Shown here in pieces: positions 8,908 through 18,204 of a stretch of DNA of 64,000 bases. The position numbers and the translations under genes were made by a program. Position 1 is the first letter of the stretch. The number at the start of each line of letters is the position of its first letter. The stretch covers positions 1 through 64,000 of the forward strand of contig NZ_MLJO01000021.1 in assembly GCF_001956915.1 (NCBI RefSeq), given 5' to 3'. Origin of the DNA: Intrasporangium flavum. GTDB lineage: Bacteria; Actinomycetota; Actinomycetes; Actinomycetales; Dermatophilaceae. The notes under the pieces were generated by a model that saw only the letters and a program-made list of their open reading frames with translations, was not told the DNA's origin and did not search any database.

Positions 8908-9738
8908 TCAGCGCTCGCGGGGCAGCACCGCGTCGCGGAGCCGCTGGTCGCGGGCGATGCGGGTCAGGTCGCGCCGGTAGCGCTCGGCGGCGACGGCGCG
9001 CAGGACGATCTCGGGGTGGTGGCCGGGCGGCGGCGGGGGCGCGACGGAGACGAGGACGCGCCCGAGCAGCTGGCGTCCGTGCGCGTCGCGGGCCTCGGGC
9101 GCGAACGAGGTTGCGCGGGGGAGGAACTGGCGCAGCGCGGTGGCGAGACCGGGGTCGAGGGCGGCGATGTCGGCGTGGGCGGCCCAGGCCTCGAGCTCGG
9201 CCGGCATGCTCGGGGGCGGCGGCAGCTGCAGGCGGCTTCGCTCGGACACGACGTACGTGCCGGCCGCCTGGTCGCCGAGCCGCTTGACGCGCGAGCTGGA
9301 CAGGGCGGCGATGGCCGCGGCGACGCCGGTGGTCAGGTAGATCTCGGGCCAGCCGACGAGGGCGCGGGTGATGGTGTGCCGCGAGGACACCGGCCCGCCG
9401 TCGTCACGGACGACGCGCAGCCCCATGGCGAGCTTGCCGAGGGTCCGGCCCCGGGTCAGCGCCTCGGTGGTGGCGGGCACCCCGACGAGGACGCCGACGA
9501 TGACGACGATCATCGCGGTGCGGGCCACGGCCTCGGACGTGCCCTGGGTGAGGGCGATCGCGGCGACAATGAGCCCCCAGCAGGCCAGGCCGTTGACGAC
9601 GAGGTCGATGAGCCCCGACACCATGCGCGAGCCGATGTTGGCGACCGGCAGCTCGAGGGCCACGCCCTCGCCGGTCACCGACTCCTGGGCCGCGTACCCC
9701 CGGTAGGGCGCGGGCGCACTGCGCGCGTTGGCCGTCAC
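8908..9738 (-). CDS. RDD family integral membrane protein
   Basis: Protein of 276 residues. The RDD domain shows VANIGSRMVSGLIDLVV (Arg and Asp in the first helix), further membrane segments around 45-90, then ALTRGRTLGKLAMGLRVVRDDG. The C-terminal 100 residues are soluble and Pro/Ala/Arg-rich. Biochemical function is unknown; some RDD proteins are cation exchangers. It is divergent from the SpoIIM-like gene. The same set of neighbours (RDD, SpoIIM, DUF58, MoxR) occurs in mycobacteria near Rv3692-Rv3695, as I recall. Confidence 0.88.
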   Translation of the reverse strand: MTANARSAPAPYRGYAAQESVTGEGVALELPVANIGSRMVSGLIDLVVNGLACWGLIVAAIALTQGTSEAVARTAMIVVIVGVLVGVPATTEALTRGRTLGKLAMGLRVVRDDGGPVSSRHTITRALVGWPEIYLTTGVAAAIAALSSSRVKRLGDQAAGTYVVSERSRLQLPPPPSMPAELEAWAAHADIAALDPGLATALRQFLPRATSFAPEARDAHGRQLLGRVLVSVAPPPPPGHHPEIVLRAVAAERYRRDLTRIARDQRLRDAVLPRER

Positions 9739-9839
9739 GGGAGGCAGGGTAACCCGCGGGACGCCCCGTCCGAGGCCGGACGCGGACGGCTGTGGACCGA
9801 CACGGCCCGCCGCCCCTCGCCCGCGGTTAGGGTGACGCC

Positions 9840-10835
9840 GTGAACGTCGACGCGCTCGTCACCGCGCACCACGAGCAGTGGGCGCGCCTCGACGCGCTGA
9901 GCAAGCAGCGTCGCCTCTCGGGCGCCGAGGCCGACGAGCTGCTCGACCTCTACGAGCGGGTCTCGACGCACCTGTCGCAGGTGCGCTCGACCGCCCCCGA
10001 CCCGGCGCTCGTGCGCCACCTGTCGATGCTGCTGACGCGGGCGCGGCTCTCGCTCGCCGGGCGTCACGCGTCGACCTGGTCGGGCGTCCTCACCTTCTTC
10101 CGCAGCACCTTCCCCGCCGGTCTCTACGACCTCCGGCGCTGGTGGGTGTCGACGCTCGTGGCCAGCGTCGTCCTCGCCGCGCTCGTCACGGCGTGGACCC
10201 TCGCCCATCCCGAGCTCTACACCTCGCAGCTGTCGGCCGAGCAGATCCGCGCGTACGTCGACACCGACTTCGCCGGGTACTACAGCGAGTTCGCCCACCA
10301 CGAGTTCGCGACGCAGGTGTGGGTCAACAACGCGTGGGTCGCGGCCCAGTGCATCGCCTTCGGAGCGCTCGGCCTGCCGGTGCTCTACGTGCTGTGGCAG
10401 AACGTCGTCAACCTCGGCGTCGTCGCGGCGCTCATGGTCAGCCACGACCGCGCGTCGCTCTTCTTCGGCCTGATCCTGCCGCACGGGCTGCTCGAGCTGA
10501 CCGCGGTCTTCGTCGCGGGCGGCGCGGGGCTGCGCCTCTTCTGGTCGTGGGTCGACCCGGGGCCGCTGTCGCGCTCGGCGTCCTTCGCACGGACCGGTCG
10601 CCAGGTCGTCGGCATCGCGCTCGGGCTCGTCGTCGTACTCCTCGTCAGCGGCCTCATCGAGGGCTTCGTCACGCCCTCGGGGCTGCCCACCGCCGCGCGG
10701 ATCGCCATCGGCCTCGTCGCCTGGGGCGCCTTCCTCGTCTACGTCTTCGTCGTCGGGCGGCGGGCCCACCGTGCCGGCGCGACCGGCGACGTCGCGGGCC
10801 ACGTGGCCGGCGACGCCGCGCCCGTGGTCGGCTGA
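9840..10835 (+). CDS. Stage II sporulation protein M (SpoIIM)-like membrane protein
   Basis: Protein of 331 residues, GTG start. A cytoplasmic helical N-terminus (residues 1-95) leads into FFRSTFPAGLYDLRRWW, a family marker, then about six membrane helices, including WVAAQCIAFGALGLPVLYVLWQNVVNLG and HGLLELTAVFVAGGAGLRLFWSW. In sporulating Bacillus SpoIIM drives septal peptidoglycan hydrolysis; the homologues kept with RDD, DUF58 and MoxR in non-sporulating actinobacteria have an unknown envelope role. The stop is only 2 nt from that of the convergent DUF58 gene. Confidence 0.88.
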   Translation: MNVDALVTAHHEQWARLDALSKQRRLSGAEADELLDLYERVSTHLSQVRSTAPDPALVRHLSMLLTRARLSLAGRHASTWSGVLTFFRSTFPAGLYDLRRWWVSTLVASVVLAALVTAWTLAHPELYTSQLSAEQIRAYVDTDFAGYYSEFAHHEFATQVWVNNAWVAAQCIAFGALGLPVLYVLWQNVVNLGVVAALMVSHDRASLFFGLILPHGLLELTAVFVAGGAGLRLFWSWVDPGPLSRSASFARTGRQVVGIALGLVVVLLVSGLIEGFVTPSGLPTAARIAIGLVAWGAFLVYVFVVGRRAHRAGATGDVAGHVAGDAAPVVG

Positions 10836-10837
10836 GG

Positions 10838-12133
10838 TCAGAGCAGGCCCTCGCTCTTGAGCCGGAGGTAGTGGTCGGCCAGGCGGGGCGGGAGCGCGTC
10901 GGCGTCAGCGTCGATGACGTCGACCCCCATCCGCCCCAGGGCCTCGGCGACACGGCGGCGCTGGGCCGCCGTGCGCTCGGCGGCCGCGGCCCCGTAGGCC
11001 TCCTGCGCCGAGCCCCGGGCGAGCCGCAGGGCGGTCACGGCGGGGTCCGAGACGCTCGCGACGACGACCCGGTGGCGCGAGACGAGCGTGGGCAGCACCG
11101 GGAAGAGGCCCTCCTCGACCGCCGCGGGCTCGAGGGGCGTCAGGAGCACGACGAGCGCGCGGTGGTGCCCGCGGCCGATGAGGCCCGACACGAGCGCGGT
11201 CCAGTCGGCCTCGACGAGCGAGGCGTCGACCGGCGCCAGCGCCGACACGACGTCGGCGAGCAGCGTGCCCCGGTCGGCAGACCCGCCGACGCGCACCCGC
11301 ACCACCTGGTCGCCGGCGACGACGTCGACGCGGTCGTGGGCCCGGCTCGCGAGGGCCGTCAGCAGCAGCGCGGCGTCCATGGCGGCGTCGAGGCGTGGCA
11401 CGTCTCCGACGCGGCCGGCGCTCGTGCGCGAGGTGTCGACGACGATGACGACGTGCCGGTGCTGCTCGGGCTGCCACGTGCGCACGACGACCGAGCGCCG
11501 TCGCGCCGTGGCCCGCCAGTCGATCGAGCGGACGTCGTCGCCCTCGACGTAGTCGCGCAGCGAGTCGAACTCGGTGCCCTGGCCCCGGCGGCGCACGGCC
11601 GAGCGGCCGTCGATCTCGCGCAGGCGCGAGAGCCGGCTCGGCAGGTGGCGCCGCGACGGGAACGGGTGCAGCACGCGGACGGCGCCGGGTACCGCGGTCG
11701 AGTGCTGCCGGCCGGCGAGGCCGAGCGGCCCCAGGGAGCGCACGGTGACGCGGTCGGCGACCCGGTCTCCCCGACGCGTCGGGCGCAGGGGCGTGCGGAC
11801 GCGGACGCGCTCGCCGCCGGGGACACGCAGCGGGTGCCGGTCGGGCGCCGCACCCGCGGAGGGCGGCCAGGCGTCGCGCAGCAGGCCGCGCACGGTGCGG
11901 CGCCCGGGGTTGGTGACGAGCAGGTCGGTGGCCACGGACTCGCCGAGGCGCACCTGCGCCGGGCCGGTGCGCTCGAGGCCGAGGCGACGAGGCGACGGTG
12001 CCAGCGCGGCGTCGACCGCCACGAGCACGGCGACGGCGAGGACCCACAGCGCCACGGTGCCGGTCGTCGGCCACCACACGAGCAGGACCGCACCGGCGAG
12101 CAGCGCCCACGCGGCACGCGTCGTCACGACCAT
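10838..12133 (-). CDS. DUF58 domain protein (MoxR partner, vWA-like)
   Basis: Protein of 431 residues from ATG 12133. Two N-terminal membrane helices (AAWALLAGAVLLVWW, VALWVLAVAVLVAVDAAL) are followed by a beta-rich part and the DUF58 core GTEFDSLRDYVEGDDVRSIDWRATARRRSVVVRTW. The segment HVVIVVDTSRTSAG has the metal-site look of a vWA fold (DxSxT). DUF58 proteins work with MoxR AAA+ ATPases. The frame is open upstream to 12346, but 12133 lies 13 nt after the MoxR stop. Minus-strand operon order: membrane protein, DUF4129, DUF4350, MoxR, DUF58. Confidence 0.92.
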   Translation of the reverse strand: MVVTTRAAWALLAGAVLLVWWPTTGTVALWVLAVAVLVAVDAALAPSPRRLGLERTGPAQVRLGESVATDLLVTNPGRRTVRGLLRDAWPPSAGAAPDRHPLRVPGGERVRVRTPLRPTRRGDRVADRVTVRSLGPLGLAGRQHSTAVPGAVRVLHPFPSRRHLPSRLSRLREIDGRSAVRRRGQGTEFDSLRDYVEGDDVRSIDWRATARRRSVVVRTWQPEQHRHVVIVVDTSRTSAGRVGDVPRLDAAMDAALLLTALASRAHDRVDVVAGDQVVRVRVGGSADRGTLLADVVSALAPVDASLVEADWTALVSGLIGRGHHRALVVLLTPLEPAAVEEGLFPVLPTLVSRHRVVVASVSDPAVTALRLARGSAQEAYGAAAAERTAAQRRRVAEALGRMGVDVIDADADALPPRLADHYLRLKSEGLL

Positions 12134-12146
12134 CGGTCGGCTCCGG

Positions 12147-13238
12147 TCACCGGGGAACGGGGACGGACGCGAGGGCGCTGTCGAGGACGGCGGCGATGCT
12201 GACGCCCTCGAGCTCGGCCTCCGGACGGAGGGCGAGACGGTGAGCGAGGGTGGCGTGCGCGAGGGCCTTGACGTCGTCGGGCGTGACGAACCACCGACCG
12301 TTGAGCCAGGCCCAGGCCCGGCTCGTGGCCAGCAGCGCCGTGGCACCGCGCGGGCTGACGCCGAGCGAGATCGACGGCGAGGTGCGCGTGGCGCGGGCGA
12401 TGTCGACGATGTAGCCGGCGATCTCGGGCGAGACCTCCACGCGGCGCACGGCCTCGGCGCCGGCCTCGAGGTCGGCCCGGCCCGCGACGGCGCGGATGCC
12501 GGCCGTCGACAGGTCGCGAGGGTCGAACCCCGACGCGTGCCGCCGGAGCACGGCCACCTCGTCCTCGCGGGGCGGCAGCGGCAGCGTCACCTTGAGCAGG
12601 AACCGGTCCAGCTGCGCCTCGGGCAGCGGGTAGGTGCCCTCGTACTCGACGGGGTTCTGCGTGGCGGCGACGAGGAAGGGCGTCGGCAGCGGGCGCGGGC
12701 GGCCCTCGACGCTGACCTGCCGCTCCTCCATCGCCTCGAGCATCGCCGACTGGGTCTTCGGCGGCGTCCGGTTGATCTCGTCCGCGAGGAGCAGGTTGGT
12801 GAAGACCGGGCCCTCGCGGAAGGTGAAGTCGGACGTGCGCGGGTCGAGCACGAGCGAGCCGGTGACGTCGCCGGGCATGAGGTCGGGCGTGAACTGGACC
12901 CGCTTGGTGGTCAGGTCGAGGGCGGCGGCGAGCGACCGGACGAGGAGCGTCTTGGCGACGCCGGGCACGCCCTCGAGGAGCAGGTGGCCGCGGGCGAGGA
13001 GCGCCACGATGGCGGCGCTGACCGCCGCGTCCTGGCCGACGACGGCCTTGGCGACCTCGGCCCGGACCGCGTTGAGGGCGTGGCGCGCCGCGTCGGACGC
13101 GTCGTCGGACGGGTCGCGCGAGGGCGGCGTGGCGTCGTGGTTCGGGTCGGGCACGCGAGTGGCGTCCGGGGCCGCGCTGGCGGGGACGTCGGCGGTGCCG
13201 GGGGCCTCGGCGGTCTGGGGTTCGGGGGTCTGGCTCAT
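12147..13238 (-). CDS. moxR: MoxR-family AAA+ ATPase
   Basis: Protein of 363 residues. Walker A is modified, GVPGVAKT (about 94), as is normal for MoxR; Walker B and following are LLLADEINRTPPKTQSAMLEAMEERQVSVEG; sensor 1 is VAATQNPVEYEGTYPLPEAQLDRFLL. MoxR ATPases act as chaperone-like remodelers for vWA/DUF58 partners, here the next gene. The first 50 residues are a low-complexity linker rich in Pro/Asp/Ala and carry a GACGCGTC site (13096). The start overlaps the upstream stop by 4 nt (ATGA at 13235-13238). Confidence 0.95.
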   Translation of the reverse strand: MSQTPEPQTAEAPGTADVPASAAPDATRVPDPNHDATPPSRDPSDDASDAARHALNAVRAEVAKAVVGQDAAVSAAIVALLARGHLLLEGVPGVAKTLLVRSLAAALDLTTKRVQFTPDLMPGDVTGSLVLDPRTSDFTFREGPVFTNLLLADEINRTPPKTQSAMLEAMEERQVSVEGRPRPLPTPFLVAATQNPVEYEGTYPLPEAQLDRFLLKVTLPLPPREDEVAVLRRHASGFDPRDLSTAGIRAVAGRADLEAGAEAVRRVEVSPEIAGYIVDIARATRTSPSISLGVSPRGATALLATSRAWAWLNGRWFVTPDDVKALAHATLAHRLALRPEAELEGVSIAAVLDSALASVPVPR

Positions 13239-14617
13239 GCGTTTCGCACGCTCTCCTCGAGGTCGGCCAGCCGCTGCGCGAGCAGCAGCAGGTCGCGGTC
13301 GGTGGTCGGGTCGGGCCCGTCGAGCAGCTGCTCGACGTCGGGGCGGGGGGTGCCGGACGCCCGGGCGACGGCGTCGACGAGGGCGGTGCCGGGCGTGGAG
13401 CGCGGCAGGCCGAGACGGTCGGCGAGCCGGGTGCGGGTGCCGACGCGCAGGGCACGCGCGGCGAGCGGCCGGTCGGCGGCGCGGTGGTAGAGCCGGCCGC
13501 GGGCCTCGGTGGTCTCGGCGGCGCGGACGACGACGGGCAGGGGCTCGACGACGAGGCGGCCGAGCCGACGTCCGCGGGCCAGCGCGAAGGCGATGACGGC
13601 AGCCGCGAGGAGCCAGGCGGCGGGGCCGAGCCAGTCGGGCACGCCGCGGCCGGGGTCGGCGACCTGCTCACCGGACGGGTCGGCGGCGTCGAGGTCGGAC
13701 AGGCCCGGCACGTACCAGAGCAGGTGTGCGGTGGGCCCGAACGCGCGGAGGGTCAGGGCGCCGTGGGAGGCGTCGAGCACCTGGCCGTTGCTCACCGCCC
13801 GCTTGGAGCCGAGGACGACGGTCTCGGGCGACGCCCCCTCGCGGGGCAGCACGACCAGGGCCCCGGAGCGCTCGCCGTCCGCGGTGTCCGAGCCGTCGGT
13901 GGCGCCGGGGAAGCACAGCGTCGCGCCGGCGGCCGTGCGCGGCGACGCGCCCGACCCGCTCGACCCGCTCGACTCGCTCGGGGCGTCCGGGCCCTCGAGC
14001 AGGCCGTAGCTGCTCCAGGCCGCGGTGAGCCGGTCGGTGGGGTCGGCGACGTCGGACGTGCAGCCGGCCGTGCGCGGCGTGGCTCCGCTGTCGACGACCG
14101 TGAGCGGCAGGCCGAGGTCGTCGAGCTCGACGTCGTCGGGCTCGACGAGGACGAACCGGCGGGTCTGCTCGACCGCGAGGGTCAGGCGCTGCGCGGCGCC
14201 CCGGCCGAGGTAGCTGGCGTCGGTCAGCACGACGGTCCAGTCGGCCCGGTCGTCGGAGGCGTCGAGGGTCCGCTCCAGGTCGTCGACGCTTCGGACGACC
14301 GACACGTCGACGCCCTGCCGGCGCAGCACCTCGGCGACGGCGCGGGCGCCACCGTGGCCGGTGTCGTCGGGGTCGAGGGGCAGGCCGGAGGCGCGCGGCC
14401 CGGTGACGAAGGTGACGAGCAGGCCGATCGCGACGGCCGCGACCACCGCGAGCACGACGAGGCGGACAACGGTCCGCCGCCGGCTGCGCGGCGCGCGCGG
14501 CGGCACCGTCGTGTTCCAGGCGGCCATTGCCGGGGCCGCGACGCCTGTGGGCGCCTGGGTGGGGGACGGCGTGGAGACGCCGGTCGTGGCGGGCGCCTCG
14601 CTCGACGGGGTGCTCAC
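13235..14617 (-). CDS. DUF4350 domain membrane protein
   Basis: Protein of 460 residues. A Pro/Thr-rich cytoplasmic N-terminus (1-47) precedes a membrane helix (VVRLVVLAVVAAVAIGLLVTFV). Then comes the DUF4350 motif DPDDTGHGGARAVAEVLRRQGVDVSVVRS with a glutamine amidotransferase-like strand order. An extracytoplasmic part with a Ser/Gly run (SESSGSSGSGASP) and three Cys follows, then a second helix (LGPAAWLLAAAVIAFALARGRRLG) and a cytoplasmic tail. Function unknown; its conserved place beside MoxR/DUF58 suggests it is a substrate or partner. It overlaps both neighbours by 4 nt. Confidence 0.88.
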   Translation of the reverse strand: MSTPSSEAPATTGVSTPSPTQAPTGVAAPAMAAWNTTVPPRAPRSRRRTVVRLVVLAVVAAVAIGLLVTFVTGPRASGLPLDPDDTGHGGARAVAEVLRRQGVDVSVVRSVDDLERTLDASDDRADWTVVLTDASYLGRGAAQRLTLAVEQTRRFVLVEPDDVELDDLGLPLTVVDSGATPRTAGCTSDVADPTDRLTAAWSSYGLLEGPDAPSESSGSSGSGASPRTAAGATLCFPGATDGSDTADGERSGALVVLPREGASPETVVLGSKRAVSNGQVLDASHGALTLRAFGPTAHLLWYVPGLSDLDAADPSGEQVADPGRGVPDWLGPAAWLLAAAVIAFALARGRRLGRLVVEPLPVVVRAAETTEARGRLYHRAADRPLAARALRVGTRTRLADRLGLPRSTPGTALVDAVARASGTPRPDVEQLLDGPDPTTDRDLLLLAQRLADLEESVRNA

Positions 14618-15282
14618 CGGACCCCACCGCCCACGGTGGCGACGGCGCTCGCGGCGAGCACGGGACGCGTCGCCCGCAGGCGGGCGTCCAGGTCGAGCAC
14701 GTCACGCGCGTCGGCGGCGTCGACGGGGACCCGGCCGTAGACGACGCGGTCGAACAGGTCGGCGGAGCCCCGGACGGCCCGGGCCTCGCCCGGGAAGACC
14801 GCGGCGAGCGCGGCCCCGATCTCGTGGGCCGTGCGGCCCGGCACGTCGTCGAGCAGGGTGCGTTCGGCGGCCGACGCGGCGACCGCGCGGAACGCGTCGG
14901 CCGTGGCGGTGGCGGCGTCGCCGCGGTCGAGAGCGGCCTCGGCCCGGATGCGGTAGTCGGCGGCGGTGAGGTGCGGCTCGTCGAGGACACCGCCGGCCGC
15001 GCCGGTGCGCGACGCCGTGGGAGAGCGCCGCACCGCGACGAGCAGGATCGTGACGACGACCAGTGCCAGCACGACGAGCACCACCGGCAGCGCCCAGCCG
15101 GGTGCCGAGGCGTGGCCGCCGACGCCCGACAGCTGCTGGTCGAGCCAGTCGGTGAACCGGTCGAGCCAGCTGCGGTCGTCGGCGTAGGCCGGCGACGCGA
15201 GCTCGCCGGCCAGCCACGCGCGCGCCTCCTCGACGGAGGGGTCGAGCGGCGGGCTCGTGGGCAGCAGCGCGGCGAGGGTCAC
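14614..15282 (-). CDS. DUF4129 domain membrane protein
   Basis: Protein of 222 residues, GTG start at 15282 inside a GTGA overlap with the upstream stop. The N-terminal segment (LDPSVEEARAWLAGELASPAYADDRSWLDRFTDWLDQQLS) is extracytoplasmic; one membrane helix follows (WALPVVLVVLALVVVTILLVAV). The cytoplasmic DUF4129 domain shows DYRIRAEAALDRGDAATATADAFRAVAASAAERTLLDDVPGRTAHEIGAAL and DLFDRVVYGRVPVDAADARDV. Family function is unknown; the domain is common C-terminal to transglutaminase-like proteins and in MoxR clusters. Confidence 0.88.
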   Translation of the reverse strand: MTLAALLPTSPPLDPSVEEARAWLAGELASPAYADDRSWLDRFTDWLDQQLSGVGGHASAPGWALPVVLVVLALVVVTILLVAVRRSPTASRTGAAGGVLDEPHLTAADYRIRAEAALDRGDAATATADAFRAVAASAAERTLLDDVPGRTAHEIGAALAAVFPGEARAVRGSADLFDRVVYGRVPVDAADARDVLDLDARLRATRPVLAASAVATVGGGVR

Positions 15283-16694
15283 GGGACCTGCGCGTCGCGG
15301 CCCTGCTGCGACTGCTGGAGCAGCGCGACGTCGAGGCCCTCGTAGCGGATGCGCTGGTCGACGTAGAGCAGCGAGTCGACCCCCGCCGTGAACGGCGTCG
15401 TGAGGACGCTCTGGACGAGGACGCTGCCGGCCTGCAGCAGCACGAGCACCCAGGCGGTGCTCGTCGGCGAGTCGGTGGTGAGGTAGCCGACGAGGAAGCC
15501 GATCGGGGTCGTGATGACCGAGCCGGCGATGGCGACGATGATCCCGGTGAGCAGCCGGATGCCGAAGATGCGCCAGAAGCCCCGCCGGCGGGTGAGCGTC
15601 CACGACCGTCGCAGGGCGAGGGTGGGTCCGGCGCCCTCGAGCACGACGATCGTCATGGCGAAGCCCCACCGCACGCCGAACAGGATCGCGAGGGCGATGA
15701 ACCCGGCGACGGCGAGGAACGTGATGAAGGCGGCGGTGCCCCCGCCGCCGTCGCCGGCGCCGACCCAGAAGGCGACGACGATCCCGACGAGCACGCCCAC
15801 CACGACGGTGGCGGCCAGCCCGACGAGCAGGACGACGCCGAGGGCCGGCAGGATGCGCCCCCGGGCGGCGCGCACCGTCTCGCCGATCCCGATGCGCCGG
15901 CCCTGCACACCCTGGCCGATGACGACGGCCATGAAGAGCGGCAGCAGCAGCGTCGTGACGTACATGGCGAGCTGGGGGACGAACGCGGCGAAGGTGGCGC
16001 CGAGCGCCGCCGCGGTGCCGCGTGACTCGGCGGAGTAGACGTCGAGGGCGGGGTCGAACGAGTCGAAGCTCGCCGCCTGGGCGCTGAGGGTGGAGGCGAG
16101 CCAGACGCCGAGGAGGGTCAGGGGCACGAGGACGACCGTGGTCGTGACGAGCGCCAGCCCGATGGTGGCTCCCGGGTTGCCCCGGACCGCCGTCATGACG
16201 CCGCTCCAGATCTCGCCGAGGGACAGCGGCCGGAGCGGGATGATGCCGGGCTTGGGGGCCAGCTGCGGAGGGACCCACCCCGGGGGCTGGACCGGTGCGG
16301 GGCGTCCCGGGCCGGACGCCTGCGGCAATGGGCTGCTCGAGGGCGGCGGGTAGGCAGACGGGACCGGCGGCGGGCCGACGGTGCCACCGGGCGGCGGGTA
16401 GGCGGCCGCGCCGGGCGGCGGGTAGGCGGCCGCTGCCGGTGGAGGTGATGCGGGCGATCCCGGTGCCGGGGGGCCCGGGGCGTCGGACGGCGTCGGGTGC
16501 GACCCTGACGTCGGCTGCTCGCCCCACCACGCCGGCGACGGGTAGGCGGCACCCGGCGTGCCGGACGCGCCGGACTCGCCGGACGAATCGGCCGTGCCGG
16601 CCGTGTCGCCGGTGGTGTCGCCGGTGGTGTCGCCGGTCGGGTCGCCGGGCGGCGTCGACGCCCCCGGAGCGCTCCACCCCTGTTGGTCGCTCAC
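15279..16694 (-). CDS. Polytopic membrane protein, glycerophosphodiester phosphodiesterase membrane-domain type
   Basis: Protein of about 471 residues from GTG 16694, with GGGAGG 10 nt ahead. Residues 1-150 are low complexity: a run of GDTT repeats, then AYPPPG repeats. After KPGIIPLRPLSLGEIWSGVMTAVRGNPGATIG come six or so membrane helices, ending with QRIRYEGLDVALLQQSQQG. The RPL-LGEI motif and C-terminal D-RIRYEGLD are typical of the GPDPase membrane domain found in actinobacteria without the catalytic domain. Function unknown. First gene of the DUF4129-DUF4350-MoxR-DUF58 operon. Confidence 0.82.
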   Translation of the reverse strand: MSDQQGWSAPGASTPPGDPTGDTTGDTTGDTAGTADSSGESGASGTPGAAYPSPAWWGEQPTSGSHPTPSDAPGPPAPGSPASPPPAAAAYPPPGAAAYPPPGGTVGPPPVPSAYPPPSSSPLPQASGPGRPAPVQPPGWVPPQLAPKPGIIPLRPLSLGEIWSGVMTAVRGNPGATIGLALVTTTVVLVPLTLLGVWLASTLSAQAASFDSFDPALDVYSAESRGTAAALGATFAAFVPQLAMYVTTLLLPLFMAVVIGQGVQGRRIGIGETVRAARGRILPALGVVLLVGLAATVVVGVLVGIVVAFWVGAGDGGGGTAAFITFLAVAGFIALAILFGVRWGFAMTIVVLEGAGPTLALRRSWTLTRRRGFWRIFGIRLLTGIIVAIAGSVITTPIGFLVGYLTTDSPTSTAWVLVLLQAGSVLVQSVLTTPFTAGVDSLLYVDQRIRYEGLDVALLQQSQQGRDAQVP

Positions 16695-16878
16695 TGTCTC
16701 CGAACCTCCCTGTCGGTCCGCGGCAATGTACCCCGACGGAGGGCCCTGCCGTGGTGGGAGATCCACAATCGTCACGAGTCCGTGTCCGGCCTCGGCGGCG
16801 GGACGGCACGACCGGTGGACGACGCACCGGCCCGCGACCCGTGGTGGGTCACGGGCCGGTCCCCGAAGAGAGCGCGCC

Positions 16879-17985
16879 TCAGCGCTTGAAGCGGGTCACC
16901 GATCCGTCCGCGAGGACCTGTCCCGTCTCGAAGTCGACGTTCCCCAGCTGGCCGACGTAGAGGTAGCCGCCGTGCACCTCGACCGACACCGCGCCCGGGA
17001 AGGAACGGGCGGGGCTGACCGTACCGCCCGAGATCTTCGAGATCCCGGCGCCGAAGAGCTCGGCCACGTAGACCGTGCCGTCGTCGGCGACCGCGAGGTT
17101 CGTGGCGCCGGCGAAGCCGCCGGCGACGCGCGTGGCGGCACCGGTGCTCGGGTTGATCCGGTACACCGCACCGCGGGCTCCGAGGCTCGGGTCCTCGGGG
17201 CCACCGGGCAGGACCGACACCCAGACCATCCCGTGGTTGTCGACCTCGACGTCGGTCGGCACCGGCTCGAAGGCATAGGTGACGCCGACGAGGCAGTCGA
17301 GGGAGCCTGCGGGAGCGCCCATGCTCGCCGCGAGTCCGTCGACCATCGCCTGGGTCAGCGTGACCGGCTGTGCCGGAAGGACGCTCAGCGTCGACACGTG
17401 GCCCTGGGCGTCGACGCGCAGGACGGCGTTGGCGCCGGCGTCGGCGACGAGCCAGCCCGAGCCGGACCGCGCCACCGAGTAGGGGTGGCTGTCGACGATG
17501 CCGTGGTAGGTCGCGGGGCCGCCGGTGAGGCCACCGAGGATCGCCTCCGCGCACGGGTTGCCACCGGCGACGATGCCGTAGGTGGACGACCCGTCCGGGT
17601 TGTGGGCCAGCTCGTAGCCGCTGATGTCGGCCGAGACGTCCGGCCGGCCCTTCGTGCGGACCGTGAGGCCCGTCGAGCTGTGGTCGTTGTTGGACCACGT
17701 CCACGCCATCGACCGGCCGTCGGCCGACAGGTCGATGCCGGAGACGTCCATGCCCGGCATCGACACGACCGTGCCCCCGCCGATCTGCGAGACCGTGCCG
17801 CTGTACCCGTCAGCGACGTAGACCTTCTGCTGGTTGACGGCCACGTTGAACGGCAGCACGGCCGAGCCCAGGTTCCGCTCCCAGTTGCGGCTCGCGCCGG
17901 ACGCGGCCGGTGTTCCGGCGAGACCGGCGACGGTCACCGCGCACGCGACGACGGCGGCGGTGCGCAGGCGGACGTTGATCCCCAT
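16879..17985 (-). CDS. Secreted ScyD/ScyE-family (NHL-type propeller) protein
   Basis: Exported protein of 368 residues. Signal peptide 1-31 (MGINVRLRTAAVVACAVTVAGLAGTPAASGAS). The rest is a repeated-blade pattern: VYVADGYSGTVSQI, GWLVADAGANAVLRVDAQGHVSTLSV, PTDVEVDNHGMVWVSVLPGGPEDPSLGARGAVYRINPSTGAATRVAGG, TNLAVADDGTVYVAELFGAGISKI. This matches the ScyD/ScyE family named from cyanobacterial scytonemin clusters; actinobacterial members have no known role. ATG 17985 has GAGGGG 6-7 nt upstream. It stands alone, 219 nt from the nearest upstream gene. Confidence 0.85.
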   Translation of the reverse strand: MGINVRLRTAAVVACAVTVAGLAGTPAASGASRNWERNLGSAVLPFNVAVNQQKVYVADGYSGTVSQIGGGTVVSMPGMDVSGIDLSADGRSMAWTWSNNDHSSTGLTVRTKGRPDVSADISGYELAHNPDGSSTYGIVAGGNPCAEAILGGLTGGPATYHGIVDSHPYSVARSGSGWLVADAGANAVLRVDAQGHVSTLSVLPAQPVTLTQAMVDGLAASMGAPAGSLDCLVGVTYAFEPVPTDVEVDNHGMVWVSVLPGGPEDPSLGARGAVYRINPSTGAATRVAGGFAGATNLAVADDGTVYVAELFGAGISKISGGTVSPARSFPGAVSVEVHGGYLYVGQLGNVDFETGQVLADGSVTRFKR

Positions 17986-18204
17986 GTGAATCCCCTCGTT
18001 CAGTCGTAGGAAGGCGTCCCCCGAGCCCCCGCCGCCTCCCGCGGCGTCCTCGACGTCGTGCCTCGACGGTAGGGGAGCGGACTAGTCACCGCCGCCGATT
18101 CGCGACCATGCGCAGAAAGTCGTCCGATGCGCCCGGCTTTGTCACGGGTCGAGGAGTTGCCTTGCGCTGCATGACTTTTCGCGAGATGTCCAGTGTGCCC
18201 CGGC
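17986..18204. other. 219-nt intergenic region between scyD-like and paaI
   Basis: Locally lower G+C than its surroundings, notably around 18080-18190. It holds the 5' region of the scyD-like gene (ribosome site about 17992-17997) and the 3' flank region leading to paaI, which is on the same strand. I see no gene, and no promoter I would defend. Confidence 0.4.
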